A stretch of DNA of 64,000 nucleotides from Doryteuthis pealeii (Eukaryota; Mollusca; Cephalopoda; Myopsida; Loliginidae). The stretch covers positions 115,606,012 through 115,670,011 of the forward strand of contig CM042147.1 of the NCBI GenBank assembly GCA_023376005.1, written 5' to 3'. The notes beneath the pieces are model-generated. The model was not told the origin of the DNA. It saw only the letters and a program-made list of their open reading frames with translations, and made no database searches. Below are positions 20,541 to 33,272 of the stretch, in pieces. A program made the translations under genes and the position numbers. Position 1 is the first letter of the stretch. The number at the start of each line of letters is the position of its first letter.

Positions 20541-20829
20541 ATAACATCTTTTTGTTTTTATTTTTCATACGCATTGTATTGGCCTTCAAAATATTAATAA
20601 TTATAACATACTTAACAATGCTTCAAGCAAATTACCAATTGCTTTTTAAATTAATGGAGTTTTAAAAAAAAGGCTATTTAAGTGATAGAATTATAATACA
20701 ATGTATTGAATACTTTATATTCACCTTAGAATATGCTCTAAATAACCATTTCATATGGCCTCAAAAATTTGAGTTGATCAAAATTTGTTGTAGGTTGTGA
20801 AGGAGCCCCTATAACTTCATGGCCCCATA

Positions 20830-21116
20830 TGGGAGGTGTCTGAGGTGTAATGGTTATTGTCTTAGGAAATGAAAATGGGAACATGAATTCAAATCCTGGA
20901 CAAGTCTGGTTGCATTTTTACATAATGCTTATACTTTTGGGAAAGGTTTGAATCAAACTATTCTCTCTCCAGCTATGGGTAAAGAGTAGGGTAGACTGGG
21001 CTCTTTAACCTTGGTATGGCAACCAGTCTTGGAGAAAGAAATTCTGAATTCAAACCTGTTAAAATTTGCTTAAAATTGACCTTGTATTGCATCCTGCTTG
21101 TATTAAGGGGTTAGTA
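20830..21116 (+). mobile_element. SINE-B copy
   Basis: Plus orientation: head GAGGTGTAATGGTTATTGTC, B-box GAATTCAAATCCTGG, body with CCAGCTATGGGTAAAGAG, tail reading AAGGGGTTAGTAAATGG. Confidence 0.9.
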
Positions 21117-22003
21117 AATGGTTACATATAAATTCAGTTATTAGTTTGTTAAAAAAAAAAATGCAATTCAATTTTTTAAAAATTCATTCTTTTAAAAATT
21201 AAAAAAAAAAAATCTTTATAAAAATTCATTCTTCATGTTACATGATTGATAGGTTGCCTATAAATTATGTACAGTAGTGTAGAAATTAAAAACAACAGTA
21301 ATTCTAAATCATGGAAAAAAAAAAAATGTCTAAGTAACTATAAGCAGCTACCCGGCGTCACCTAGGTAGATGTGGGGGATTTTTTAAAACGTAGTTTTGC
21401 AGATCCATTATTGTTGAATTGCAAGATGGATCCCCACAGGATTCCCCATTAAAATTCCGACATAAAAAAGACCTTGTGTTGATCCAGCCACTCTAAAAAG
21501 AAAAATTAATATCTACTATTTAAAATATTAAATGCAAAAAAAAAATCCATGCTATCAGCATTTAGATTTGATTTTTAATTACCTTTATGAATAGAAATCA
21601 AATCTTTGTTATTTTTGCTCAAAAAGCAAGTTCTAGTCATAGTGAATGTGTATATATATTTACTTTGTCATTAATTGTTTTATTTTCATACTTTCCTCCA
21701 GACATACATATACACAAACTGCCCTTTATATATGTATAGATTGACAGACCTTAACCTTTTACTAACCTTGTAGATGGTTTCTGATTGGCCAGAGACAAGC
21801 ATTAGAACAGAAAGATGATAAGAAAGCAAGTTTTGGCTGGGTGACTGAATGGAACAGAGGCAAATGGCATCTGCCCTCTGTGGGACATTTCTTCACATGT
21901 GTTGTTCTTAAATCTTTTTTATATTTCTTTTCCTCCGCCCACTTCAATATTTTTCTTTTCTTAAACATGTTGATGTTTCTTTTATGAATTTTTTCATATA
22001 TAT
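21117..22003. other. AT-rich spacer
   Basis: The segment about 21650-21740 (TATTTACTTTGTCATTAATTG... CAAACTGCCC) is a diverged copy of 33280-33345. No gene is recognised. Confidence 0.5.
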
Positions 22004-22229
22004 GGCCAGTTTAGCTCAGTCGGTAGAGTGTTTGACTAGGAAACTCAAGGTTCCTAGTTCAATACCGGCCCTCACCATCTCAGCTTATGGGTGGCACAGG
22101 GATCTGTGTGGTAAAGCAAGGAGCTGATAATACGTGTGGCATTCCACCTCAGATGCGAAAACATCTCCTTGGTCTAGCGCTTGTGAAAAGGGGATAGACT
22201 CCCTCACTGTATGGCTGATACCGACTTTA
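22004..22229 (+). mobile_element. SINE-A, full length
   Basis: Plus orientation: head GGCCAGTTTAGCTCAGTCGG, B-box GTTCAATACCGGCCC, body through GATAGACTCCCTCACTG and TGATACCGACTTTA. Confidence 0.9.
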
Positions 22230-22256
22230 ATTGGGATGAATAGACGTCTAAAAACA

Positions 22257-22985
22257 ATATTAGTTCTTGTGTTTGTTACTAAAAACAGTAACAGACTCAA
22301 AGATGAGAAGTCCTGAGGAATCCCAAGAAAGGAATATCCGAAGAATAGAGAGAAGCCAGCTCAGATGACCTAATGCAGGAAAACGTCCCAAATAATACAT
22401 CCTTCAGCAGCCCCCAAATTGTTGGACTCGGGAACCTTGTTTTTGAACTCGGTAACCTTCTTTACGTAATCAGGAACAATTGAATAAAGGGTTGGATTTG
22501 AAGTTCTGTGATGGCTCCCGATTATGTCAAGAAGGTTCCCGAGTTTGAGAAGATTTCTGAGTCCAACAAGGAATACCTGAGGAAGGCCGGAGGGCACATC
22601 AGCTGAAACGTTGTACAGATAACAATGTAGATGAGGACAATAGTCCGAATAATACTAAGTAGCAGTTGGTGAAACACACACTGAGACCATAGATTTCTTT
22701 AACTGAAACTATGCTAATTCAAACTAATAATTTCTGTCTTTTTATATTTTTTAATTTTTAGGGAATTGATCACATAAACCTTGACAACGAGAAATGGTTG
22801 GATGTAAATGTTATTAGTAGTTTACTTAAAAGTGAATGATTTGATGTGTTTGTTACTAAAAACAGTAACAGACTCAAAGATGAGAAGTCCTGAGGAATCC
22901 CAAGAAGGAATATCCAAAGAATAGAGAGAAGCCAGCTCAGATGACCTAATGCAGGAAAACGTCCCAAATAATACATCATTCAGCA
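22257..22985. repeat. Direct duplication flanking a SINE-D copy
   Basis: About 140 bases (TGTTTGTTACTAAAAACAGT ... GTCCCAAATAATACATC) occur at 22260-22405 and again at 22850-22985 with few differences. Between them lie a SINE-D copy and about 190 bases of AT-rich DNA. Confidence 0.85.
22410..22665 (+). mobile_element. SINE-D copy, 5' truncated
   Basis: It contains AATAAAGGGTTGG, the AAGAAGGTTCCCGAGTT repeat, and the hammerhead-like tail CCTGAGGAAGGCCGGAGGGC ... TGAAACGTTGTACAG, then CAATGTAGATGAGGACAATAG. An inverted piece of the GGTTCC repeat lies just upstream (22428-22465). Confidence 0.8.
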
Positions 22986-23451
22986 TCCCCCAAATTATAG
23001 GACCACAACTGTGTATGAATGATTTGATGGACATTGCATGAAGTTTGATCCAGTTAATCCTTGATTGAATGTTCTTTGAAATGTTTTCTTTAAACTGTAT
23101 GATATAAGCAAAAAAAAAAAAAAAGACAAAAAAACGGTATTAAGTTGACCGGTTCTAACAACGGAGGCAGGGGAACAAGTGGACGAAACAATTGGTCTCA
23201 CCTCTTGAGATTTTGAGATGGATCAATGATATAATATATGACTGGGTATCTTTGTTAGGGAACCAGTAATTGGAGAAGAGAAAGTGATGGCAGATCTTCA
23301 GTCTGAAGAGAATTTCCTTTGGGATTGATTTTGACATCTTTTGAACTTTCTCTTTGTCAGTGAGACAATTGAGGGAGTTCTCTCCACCTGCCTCTTTTCT
23401 TGAGTGAATCACAAGCTTCCCACTCCCTGGTGCTTCTCTTTCATTTTTCCC
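22986..23451. other. Spacer with no recognised feature
   Basis: No repeat or coding match is evident. A minus-strand open frame at 23155-23517 is lysine/glutamate-rich where it reads into the following pyrimidine array, so it is an artefact. Confidence 0.5.
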
Positions 23452-24160
23452 TTTTTTCTTTCTTTTTATCTCCTCATTCTTATCCTCTTGCTCCCTCCTC
23501 CTCTTTGCTGCAATCATCTTCTTTATATTCCTCTCACTTTTACCTTTGATACTGTATTTATTTTTCCTTATAATTCCCCTTCTCTTAAATTCTTAATATT
23601 CCCCCTTTTTCTTTCTTCTGTATTTCTTTCTTTCGTCTCCTCCTGCTTATCCTCTTGTTTCCTCCTCCTCTTTGCTGCAATCATCTTCTTTATATTCCTC
23701 TCACTTCTACCTTCTTTCTTTGATACTGTATTTATTTTTCCTTATAATTCCCCTTCTCTTAAATTCTTTCTTCTAATATTCCTCCTTTTATTTCTTCTCT
23801 ATTTCTTTATTTTGTCTCCTAATGCTTACCCTCTTGCTCCCTCCTCTTCTTTGCTGCAATCTTCTACTTTATCTTCCTCTCACTTCTACCTTCTTTCTTT
23901 GATACTGTATTTATTTTTCATTATACTTTCTCTTCTCCAGCATTCTTTCTTGTATTGTTCCCCTTTTTCTTTCTTCTGTATTTCTTTCTTTTGTCTCCTC
24001 CTGCTTGTCCTCTTGCTTCCTCCTCTTTGATGCAACCTTCTTCTTTATCTTCCTCTCACTTCCTCCTTCTTTCTTTGATACTGTATTTATTTTCCCTTAT
24101 ACTTTACCTCATGCAACATTCTTTCTTCAATTGTTCCTCCCTTTCTTTAACTTCTATTTA
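23452..24160. repeat. Pyrimidine-rich tandem array, unit about 165-180 bp
   Basis: Four units are marked by CCTCTTGCTCCCTCCTC-type starts near 23490, 23655, 23830 and 24010. Each continues CTTTGCTGCAATC...TTTGATACTGTATTTATTTTTC. The open frames through it are translations of repeats. Confidence 0.9.
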
Positions 24161-24339
24161 AAACTTTTTTCTATTCTATACTCATCATTTTTCTATTCTA
24201 TATCATCAACCTCTTTTTGTTTCCAAATAATTCCAAGATTTCATATTTATCTATATCCAAATGACAGTATGTGGCATGATGTTGTGTTTTATAATCTGAA
24301 GATGGTCTGTTGTGCATGGGAATTCAGATTTGAGTTGGA

Positions 24340-25000
24340 CTATTACAGGTCATATGAATTTGAACAAGATCTCTTGATCTTCTGTACATAAGAATTGGAA
24401 CAAGATCTTTTGGTCTACTGTACATAAGAATTTATACATGATTTTTTGCTCTACTATACATGAGCATTTGGAATGAGATCTCTTGGTCTACTGTACATAT
24501 GAATTTGGACCAAGATCTGTTGATCCTTTGTACATAAGAATTTGAAATGGGATCTCTTGGTCTACTGTATATAAGAATTGAATGAGATCTCTTGGTCTAC
24601 TGTATTAAGAATTTCTAATGGTGATCTCTTGGTCTACTGTATATAAGAATTTGAATGAGATCTCTTGGTCTACTGTACATTGAATTTGGAAAGATCTGTT
24701 GGATCCTTTGTACATAAGAATTTGAATGGATCTCTTGTCTACTGTATATAAAATTTGAATGAGAGTCTCATTGGGTCTAATACTGTAATATAAGAATTGT
24801 GAAATGAGATTCTCTTGGTCTGAGTGACTGTTATATAAGATTATTTTAATGGGATTCTCATTTTTTTTTTTTGGTCTACTGTATATAAAGAATTGCAATG
24901 AGATCTCTGGTCTACTGTATATAAGCCAATATTGAAATGGAAATCTCTTGGTCTATGTATATTAAGAATTTAAATGAGAGAATCTCGTGCGTCTACTACT
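24340..25000. repeat. Minisatellite, unit about 36-40 bp
   Basis: GATCTCTTGGTCTACTGTAC followed by ATAAGAATTTGAATGA recurs about fifteen times. From roughly 24700 the units show single-base insertions and deletions at a rising rate and dissolve into unrecognisable sequence after 25000. Confidence 0.9.
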
Positions 25001-28000
25001 TGATTACTATAGAGAAGTTTGAAAGATGTAATCTCTTGCGGTTCTAACTGTAAATCATGAGATTTGCCATGCTGATGAGTCTCCTGGTAGCTAGCACGCT
25101 CTGATTGACGCAATTGGACCTAGCGAGTGCGACGCATGAAGACTGCGTCTCGTGGCTGCTAGCGCTGATACAAAATCATGAGAATTTAGCCAGTGAATGA
25201 GATCTATTAGATGATCGATTCCTGTCTACAGGACGGACCTATGACTGGCCACTCTGCATTGAGTAGGCATATCGAATTGTGCTGAATAGATGACTCCGTT
25301 GAGCTTGCTGCTTACATCTGTTATAAGAATAGTGTATGAGAGTTAGACGAACTGTCATGGATATGCTCAATAGCTTAGGTATTTACGTATGAACGAATAG
25401 CTTCGAACAAGATCGTAATATGCCTTGAGATCTAACCTGTAGACATATGAATATTTAATGCGAGTCGTCGATGAGTTGGTATGAGTAATGCTGTAGTAGC
25501 CAGTAACTAGGAATTTGAAACAAGAATTTGCTTATTTGATAACAAAAAATTGGAAACATACTTCGTACATAAATGAATCTTGAAGAGAGTCTCTTGCGTC
25601 TTACTGTACTTTATGACAATTGGACCATTGTCACTCTTGATACTACACAGTACATAAAACTTTGGATGAGATCCTCTTCATCTACTGACATAAAAATTGT
25701 ATATCATAAACGTGACTCATAGGTCTGACATATGGTTCAGAACATGTTACCTGCAGAGTATTGTTTTAGTTAACTACTCCAGACATAATAGCCGAGATGA
25801 GAGAATCATGTCTAGATTGCAGGAATACTATGAAACGTACCAGATATGCCTATATGATTGAGTGTAAGATCCGATGTGGATTGTGCTAGATGCAGATATA
25901 CCTTATATAACGTATCTGTCTTCATGGTCTACATCTTAGAAGCTCAGGAAACTAGGTGTGAGAGTCGATGGAAATGCTAAGGTCCGACGAGGGCTTAATG
26001 GAGTGTGAAATTGTTGAAAGCAGTAAGTGGTTTTGTGAAATAACACCTATTCTAATTATGACGATGACTCAGATCCTACTCGAATTATACAGTGCACATG
26101 CACTTTCAGATTTGAGATCTGAGCTATTGCTTCTGTACATCTTGTCGTTTTTCTTTGCTCTTTACACTTGTCATTTATTTTTCTTCGTCAGTTGCTGAAG
26201 TCTGACTTTACGTTTTTCACTTTTCTTACCTGAGGTTCTTTAACTTTTTCATCGTTGCGCATTTCTTGATTTGTTTTCTGTATTCTTGTTGTAAATCTAT
26301 TTTGAAATTCATAGTTTTCTATTCAAGTCATTTTGTTTCTATGTTATATTAATCGGTGGTAGTCGGATCACTACTTGGTGCTCTATTGTGCGGATTACAG
26401 CATCACTTTACTTTACTTTACACTCTCCCATCCCCTCCCTCTCCTTTCTCTCATCTTATCTCTATAGTTTCAAATAATAGTCTGTCTGTCTGAAAAACTC
26501 TCTCTTCTCATTCTCTTCACTCTCTCTATCCTCCTGAAATATCTCCTCATCTCCTGCTCATACTGATTCTTTCTAGCTTCTTCTACTCTTTGCCCAAATT
26601 ATTTGACTGCATGTCACTGACTGAAGGACTAACACTTGAGCTCAATTAAGTTAGGCTTCAGAGAGTCTTCTCTCTTCTATCGTCGAGGTCTCTCTTCTGC
26701 TCTCTCTCACATGATAGATCTTATCCTTTTCATGCTCACTCTCTATACTGATATAGTATGTGATCTATGACGCATATAGTTTGTTCAATTACCATAGTAA
26801 TAGTGCGTTGATCATAGATGTTTGAGAGTTTCTCCTTTTTTTTTTACGAGTCTTTTTTCTCTCGGATGACTGTATGCAGTTTCAAGAGATTATATCACAC
26901 TTATTGATCTTTTCGTACGTCTCATTTGCTCCGCCACCGAGATGGTCGCGTTTGTCTCGGATCCCCCCTCTAATCCTTTCTATCTATCCTTAATCTTTTA
27001 CTTCTCTTACCTCTCATCTACTTTTTTCTTTTCTTTATCTTTTCCACCACACTCTCTTCCTACTTTCAGATTACATCTTCTCTTTTCTTGACCTCTTTAC
27101 TCCTGATCTTTTTATCTTTTTCTTTTTCCCTTTCAAGTAAAATTACATTAATGTCTTTCTTGCCCCCTCCCTCGCGTCACTCTTGTTTAGCACTCTTTTT
27201 TTTTCTCTCTCATCTTCTTATTTTTTATTTTTCTCTTTGTTGCTCTAGAAACTGTATCGCTACTCAATTTCGTGTGTGATAAAACTCTAATCACAAAGAG
27301 GAAATTATGCATAGATGTTACTCAATATAATCTCAATTAAGTCAATTATTCCACCTTAAAGACTAATCATGTCTGGTTGCCATGGCAACATGTATTATTC
27401 ATTGTAATTTCGACACACGATATCACGCCTGTTCACATTGTCATGGAAAAAATGACAATGGAAGATAGTTTGTATGTGCTGGATAGCCATACATGGGTGG
27501 GGGTGTTGGTTATATGCTGTATCTAAATACAGATCATCCACACTCTTAGGATATGCATATTTGATGGTGGTTGTGTATATAGTGATTGGACTGAGGGCGT
27601 GAGCTGTGCTTTTGTATCGCTGGAATATGTCAGTATCAGTCGTTGACGAGGATTAATGACGTAACTAGTGTGAATGATTATAACGGTCTCACAATAACAG
27701 CTTTACATAATATATTAAAGTACCTAGCGATATAGATGTGGTAGGCTAGTGTTGTCGGTGTACTGTGGGTTGTGTGTGCGTGGTAAACTGTTGTAGTGCT
27801 CTCAGATATTGAACATAGATGATGTATATTGAAGAGAATACTTGCGGAAGAGTTGTTTATATCAAGTGTGTGTGTTTTAATACGGAGTCTAAATCATAAC
27901 ACAGGTAAATGCCATCATTGATGGTGTGGATGGGTACTATATATGTGTGTTTGGATTAGTAGATATATAGCTATATATATATATATATATAAGATATATA

Positions 28001-30950
28001 GTATAGCGTATGTGTGTGTGTGTGTGTGTGGTGTTGTGTGATCTGGTAATGAGAGGTAGAGGGAGTAGGACTTGGAGATTATAGAAGGAATTAGAAGAAT
28101 TGGAAGATTGTTTACTAATCAGATAATTAACGATCAAGAAAGGGACGATGTTGAGCAGATTGTAGAGAGAGAAAGAGATTGTGGGGCACGATTAAGCGAA
28201 ATAGGAGGAGATAAATGAACAGAATTGTTATATAAGACATAGTTAGACTCGGATAGCTACATATAATATACGTGCTATATAGATCAGCTCTTAAGCACTA
28301 GCGATATGTAAGATAATTGATATAACAACTGGTAGATGTGGAAGGTGATCTGCGGTACGAGGAAGCGGCAAAGAGAGAACGATAGTGCGTGTAGTTGTAG
28401 GAGATACGTTGGGTCGGGAGGGAGACGGGATGAACAGTGGTGTTCGTAGCAAGGATAAGAGTAAGAGGGTAGACGAATGTTGAGAAACAGATAGGCGGCA
28501 GTAGTAGTAGGAGAGACCCTATATAGTAACGTCGGAGGGGATATAAAGTATATGACGTCGAGGATATACGCCGTATATAAGTATATATACCAGTACTCAT
28601 AGAGGACGAAGGACCGGACAGAAGAGAGTATGCGAGAGGGCAGTGTAGAGGCATGAGATGGAACGAGATTGGAGTAGAAGAGTTAGCGCTGTGATGAGGG
28701 TCTGCATGGGTACACGGTCCGGGTTGAGCCGTAAGTCCTACAGCGTGATTGCGAAAGGCTTGGCTAGGATACCAGGAAGAGATCACGAGCTGATAAGCGA
28801 TCTTACTGGGGCTCCAGACGCGCGGAGAATGGTGAGAGACTTAGGATGCAGAGAGGGATGCCATAGACGGTCGGGGACGATATTGAGAGTCGTGAATACA
28901 TGGAGCCGTTAGTGGAAAGGAAGGATTGGGGCAAGTGAGGTACGAGTCAGGATGTGAAAATGCAGGAGATTGATCAGAGAAGGCAGAGGACGATAGAGAG
29001 TCAGAGGCGCAGCCCAGGAAGATAAGGAACCGTGAGGCGATAGAGCAGTCTAGGATTCAGGGCAAGAGACGAGCAGCGAGCCAGTGAGGGAAGAGATCCA
29101 AGAGAGAATGGAAGAGATGATATAATCGAGAAGGAGTCATTATTAGAGACGTGAGACGTCATAGCAGGAGGAACGTAGATAGAGTGACGAGTATGGCATA
29201 GGCGATCGAAGTTGAGTAAACCAGAGAGAGATGTAGATCTGAGATATGAACATTGATTATGTGGAGTTTGACATGGTCGATTAGTATGGGTGACAGCGTG
29301 GCGTACTAAGAAATAGAAGAGATGATAACTGGGTATGATCTGGCCCAGTAGAGAATAAGAGACTAAGCACAGAACTCTAGATGGGCAGTAGACTCTAGCT
29401 GATAGGATAAGTGAGAGACTAGAAAGCAATACTCAGACCGGAAGGAAGGAGCATACTCAGGGCAATTTGAGGGCCAGGTAGGAGGTGAACGCTGGGAGAG
29501 GACGTACAGTTCGCAACTCGGCATAAGGTGTGAGTTACTGAGAAGCAGCTCGCATTGGCGCAGCAGATATCTCAGATACTTGCAAGCGTAGATTAGATTG
29601 CCGATGAGGTAGATAAGAGAATTAGAGGAGTTGATCTTAAATGAGAGAGGCGTCTTAGACGGATCAGAGGATCTCGCGGCGACTGGAGACTCATGCTTCG
29701 ATAAGTGTCGCGACGCTAGGGAGGATTGCGGCCCAGAGCGCAGGAAGACGCAGTATGAAGATGAAGAGTGAAACAGGCCAGTATTCGAGAGAGGAAGATG
29801 TTTTGACTGGAAAAGAGAGGAGTAGACGACGATTAATGTATATCGCAGGATTGGAATTGGTCGAGATCTCAGAGGAATGGAGTAGACGAGGCGAATAGTG
29901 AGAAACACAGAGCAGTGAGAGGGATGGTGGGTGAGGAATATACAGTAAAGGGGCGGGTACGGGATAGCATGGAGAGATATGAGAACAAAAGCATTGAGGG
30001 GGACATGGGATCGTAAGGAGGAGATAGTCGGGAAGGGAAATTGAAGCACGGAGTTGTTCGGTGAGGAGAAGAGAGCAAGATTGAGGATAGATTATAGACA
30101 GCGGAGCGTATTGGAAAGGATGGTGAGAGAAGAGAGATTGGCGAGAATGTGAAACGATGGACTTGAGGGGCGCGAAGAGGAAGCGTAGAGAGGAGAGAGA
30201 GTGAACCGAATCTTGGAAGACGACACTTAGAGATAAGAGATTAATAGTGAAGACGACGTGGTTTTTAGTGGGAAGAAGAGAAGAAGTGTGAGTGAGTAAG
30301 TGAAAGAAAACGAGAAGTCAATAGTCGTGGGAGGAGAGAGGGCAGTATAAGGAGGTAGAAAACACTGAATGTTGCTGGAGAATCAGAAAAGATAACGTAG
30401 CAGTCGGAGCCAGCGAATTAACGTGATGACGCAGAGGACAGTGATGGTATAGCTAAGCTGGAGGACGGACGTAATAGGTAGGAGGTCAGACTACATAGGG
30501 CTCTAAGGATTGACAGGGCAGTGAAATACCATTTCTGTTCGTATTCTAATGTGCGACGTTGAGATACGGAAAGGTGATGATTATCGAATGCCTATGAGTA
30601 TTGTGAAACATGGGCCTAGATTTGAGGGTAGTCATAAAGCTCTAGCAGAAAGAGAGGCAGGAGTTGGGAGCGGAAGTAACACGTAGTAGGGCAACCGAAC
30701 TCAGAGATTATTAGGAGAAGAAGAAGGTTATTAGGACTAGTTTACAGTGAACGTAAGACCACGAGACATAAGCTATAGACTTGCCCTGTCGGATCGGGAG
30801 GCCCGATACGGAAGAGATTCACAGAGAGGTTAGGGGAGAGGTGGGACTGAGAGCAGCGATCGAGATTGCGGAAGAGAACAGGCACGGGAATGATGAAGAG
30901 CCGCGTTAGAACGACAGCAGTGAGGTCAAGCCCATACACAGAATGGGGTG
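25001..30950. other. Six kilobases of unrecognisable sequence, possibly low quality
   Basis: The stretch sits between two tandem arrays. None of the SINE, Helitron, MITE or hammerhead families found on either side occurs in it, which is unusual for this window. The only clear simple repeats are TA and GT runs near 27970-28035. Composition drifts from AT-rich to pyrimidine-rich (26400-27250) to GA-rich with more G+C (28100-30950). Open frames on the minus strand at 29363-30049 exist because T is rare on plus. I see no gene. Confidence 0.55.
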
Positions 30951-32530
30951 AAGATTTGGAAGAGAGAGAGAGAGAGATGAACAGATTGGAAGAGAGAGAT
31001 TAGAGATAATGAACAGATTTGGGAGAGAGATAGAGATTGAACAGATGTGGGAAAAAGATGAGATATGAACGATGGAAGAGGAGATAGAGAACTATGAAAC
31101 AGATTGGAAGAGAGAGATAGAGATATGAACAGATTGGGAGAGAGAGAGATATGAAAAGATTGGAAAGAGAGAGATAGAGATATGAAAGATTGGGAGAGAA
31201 GGATAGAGATATGAACAGATTGGAAGAGAGAGAGATATGAAACAGATTGAGAGAGAGAGATAGAGATATGACAGATTGGAAGAGAGAGAGATATGAACAG
31301 ATTGGAAGAGCAAGATAGAGATAATGAACCAGATTGGAAGAGAGAGAAGATATGAACAGATTGGGGAAGAGAGAGAGAGAGATAGAAAACAGGCTGGAAG
31401 AGAGCAGAGTAGAGTATGAACAGATTGGGAGTGAAAGATAGAGATAATGAACAGATTGGAAGAGAGAGATAGAGAGATATAAAACCAGATGGAAGAGAGA
31501 GAGAGTATGAACACGATTGAAGAGAGAGATAGAGATTGAACAGATTGGAGAGAGAGATCAGAGATATGAACAGATTGGAAGGAGAGAGAGAGAGATGAAA
31601 CAGATTGGAAAGAGAGAGATAGAGATAGAGCAACAGATTGGAAGAGAGAGATAGAGATAGAACAGATTGGAAGAGAGGAGAGATATATGAAAGATTGGAA
31701 GAGAGAGAGATATGAACGATTGGAAGAGAAAGATAGAGATATGAACAGGCTGGAAAGAGAGAGATAGAGATATGAAACAGAATTGGGAGTGAAAGATAGA
31801 GATATGAACAGATTGGAAGAGAGAGATAGAGATATAAACAGATTGGAAGAAAGAGAGAGAGATATGAACAGATTGGAAGAGAGAGATAGAGATATGAACA
31901 GATTAGAGAGAGAGATAGAGTATGACAGATTGGAGAGAGGAGAGAGAGAGATGAACAGATTGGAAGAGGAGATAGAGATAGGAACAGCATTGGAGAGAGA
32001 GAGATAGAGATATGAACAGATTGGAAGAGAGAGAGACGATATATGAACAGATTGGAAGAGAGAGAGATATGAACAGATTGGAAGAGAAAAGATAGAGATA
32101 TGAACAGGCTGGAAGAGAGAGATAGAGATATGAACAGATTGCGGAGAGAGAGATAGAGAATATGAACAGATTGGAAGAGAGAGAGAGAGATGAACAGATT
32201 GGAGAGAGAGATAGAGATATGAACAGATTGGAAGAGAAAGAAGAGATATGAAACAGAGAGATAGAGATATGAACAGATTGGAAGAGAGAGATAGAGATAT
32301 GAACAATTGGAAGAGAGAATAGAGAATGAACAGATTGGAGAGAGAGATAGAGATATGAACAGATTGGGAGAGAAAAATAGAGATATGAACAGATTGGAAG
32401 AGAGACAGATATGAACAGATTGGAAGAGAAAGATAGAGATATGAACAGGCTGGAAGAGAGAGATAGAGATATGAACAGGTTGGGAGAGAGATACAGACAC
32501 ATGAATGGTGGATGAACAGATGGGAAGAGA
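30951..32530. repeat. GA-rich minisatellite, unit about 30-31 bp
   Basis: The phrase ATGAACAGATTGGAAGAGAG recurs about fifty times with AGATAGAGAT. Single-base gains and losses are frequent in the left part and rarer towards 32500. Minus-strand frames of up to 537 codons (Ser/Leu/Phe-rich) are pure repeat translation and not genes. Confidence 0.95.
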
Positions 32531-32724
32531 AACAGTCACACTTTATTGCCATAACTTCCAGGTCCACTCTGATCCGGATCCATCTATGGGTTAAATAGGT
32601 CTGTTTAAAAATAAATTTGTATTTAATAAGAATACTTGATGCTATATAACTTTAAATTATTTGTATTTAGATAGTTACTTGAAACTACAGGATTATTATT
32701 AGATTTTTTGAAACCATATAACAG

Positions 32725-33004
32725 GAAGCGCGTGGTGTAATGGTTAATGTCATTGGAAATGGACTCGTCGCACTGAGTTCAAATCCTGGATGTGGTAACT
32801 GCATTTCACTTAGCGCTAATACCCTTGGGAAAGGTATGAATCCTACTCTTCCTCCAGCTATGGGTAAATAGTAGGGCAGACTGGGCTCTTTAACCATGGT
32901 TAGGCAACCAGTCTAGGAGAAGGAAAACTCTGGATTCAGACCTATTAAACTCCACTTAAGAAATTGACCTTGTGTCGCATCCTGCTCGTGCAAAGGGTTT
33001 GGAA
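32725..33004 (+). mobile_element. SINE-B, full length
   Basis: Head GAAGCGCGTGGTGTAATGG, B-box GAGTTCAAATCCTGG (32775-32790), body with GGGAAAGGTATGAATCC, and tail ending near AAGGGTTTGGAAATATATA. Confidence 0.9.
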
Positions 33005-33138
33005 ATATATATAACCGTGATAAACAAATTATTATCTAATAGAAATAATTACCTGAAACCATATAACTATTAATATCAGATAGGAATATTAAAACCATAC
33101 AACCCTATGCAAATTAATTGTATTAGAAAGGAACCCAT

Positions 33139-33272
33139 ATAGCTGATGGTAGGTGTGGCGCTCCACCTCAGATGATAAAATAATCTCCTTAGTCTAGCGC
33201 TAGTGAAAAGGAGATAGACTCCCTCACTGTCTGGCTGCTGCCGATATTAGGCCGCCCCGACGACTTTTACTT
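33139..33272 (+). mobile_element. SINE-A, 5' truncated
   Basis: It begins AGCTGATGGTAGGTGTGG and runs to the 3' end GGCCGCCCCGACGACTTTTA. Confidence 0.9.

Larger units (their letters stand above)
20043..20598. mobile_element. Foldback element with hammerhead motif in both arms
   Basis: Arms at about 20043-20225 and 20415-20598 are reverse complements (ATTAATATTTTGAAGGCC at the outer ends, CACGTCCATTTCTGA-type sequence inside). Each arm carries a hammerhead core pointing outward. A third, solo copy of the arm lies at about 63090-63215. It may be the inverted terminal part of a Penelope-like element, but there is no reverse transcriptase. Confidence 0.75.

Noticed and set aside
22340..22400. 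CAGATGACCTAATGCAGG as a decayed hammerhead
   Set aside because: Core U4 is changed, stem II is three pairs and no stem I can be drawn; too weak to list.
23404..24391. Forward frames of 128-208 codons
   Set aside because: They lie in the ~175-bp pyrimidine-rich tandem array and shift phase between units.
29363..30049. 228-codon minus-strand frame
   Set aside because: Plus strand is T-poor here, so minus stop codons are rare; the predicted protein has no recognisable motif and the stretch may be low-quality sequence.
30926..32567. Minus-strand open frames of 537 and 491 codons
   Set aside because: They translate the 30-bp GA-rich minisatellite in two phases and show no domain.
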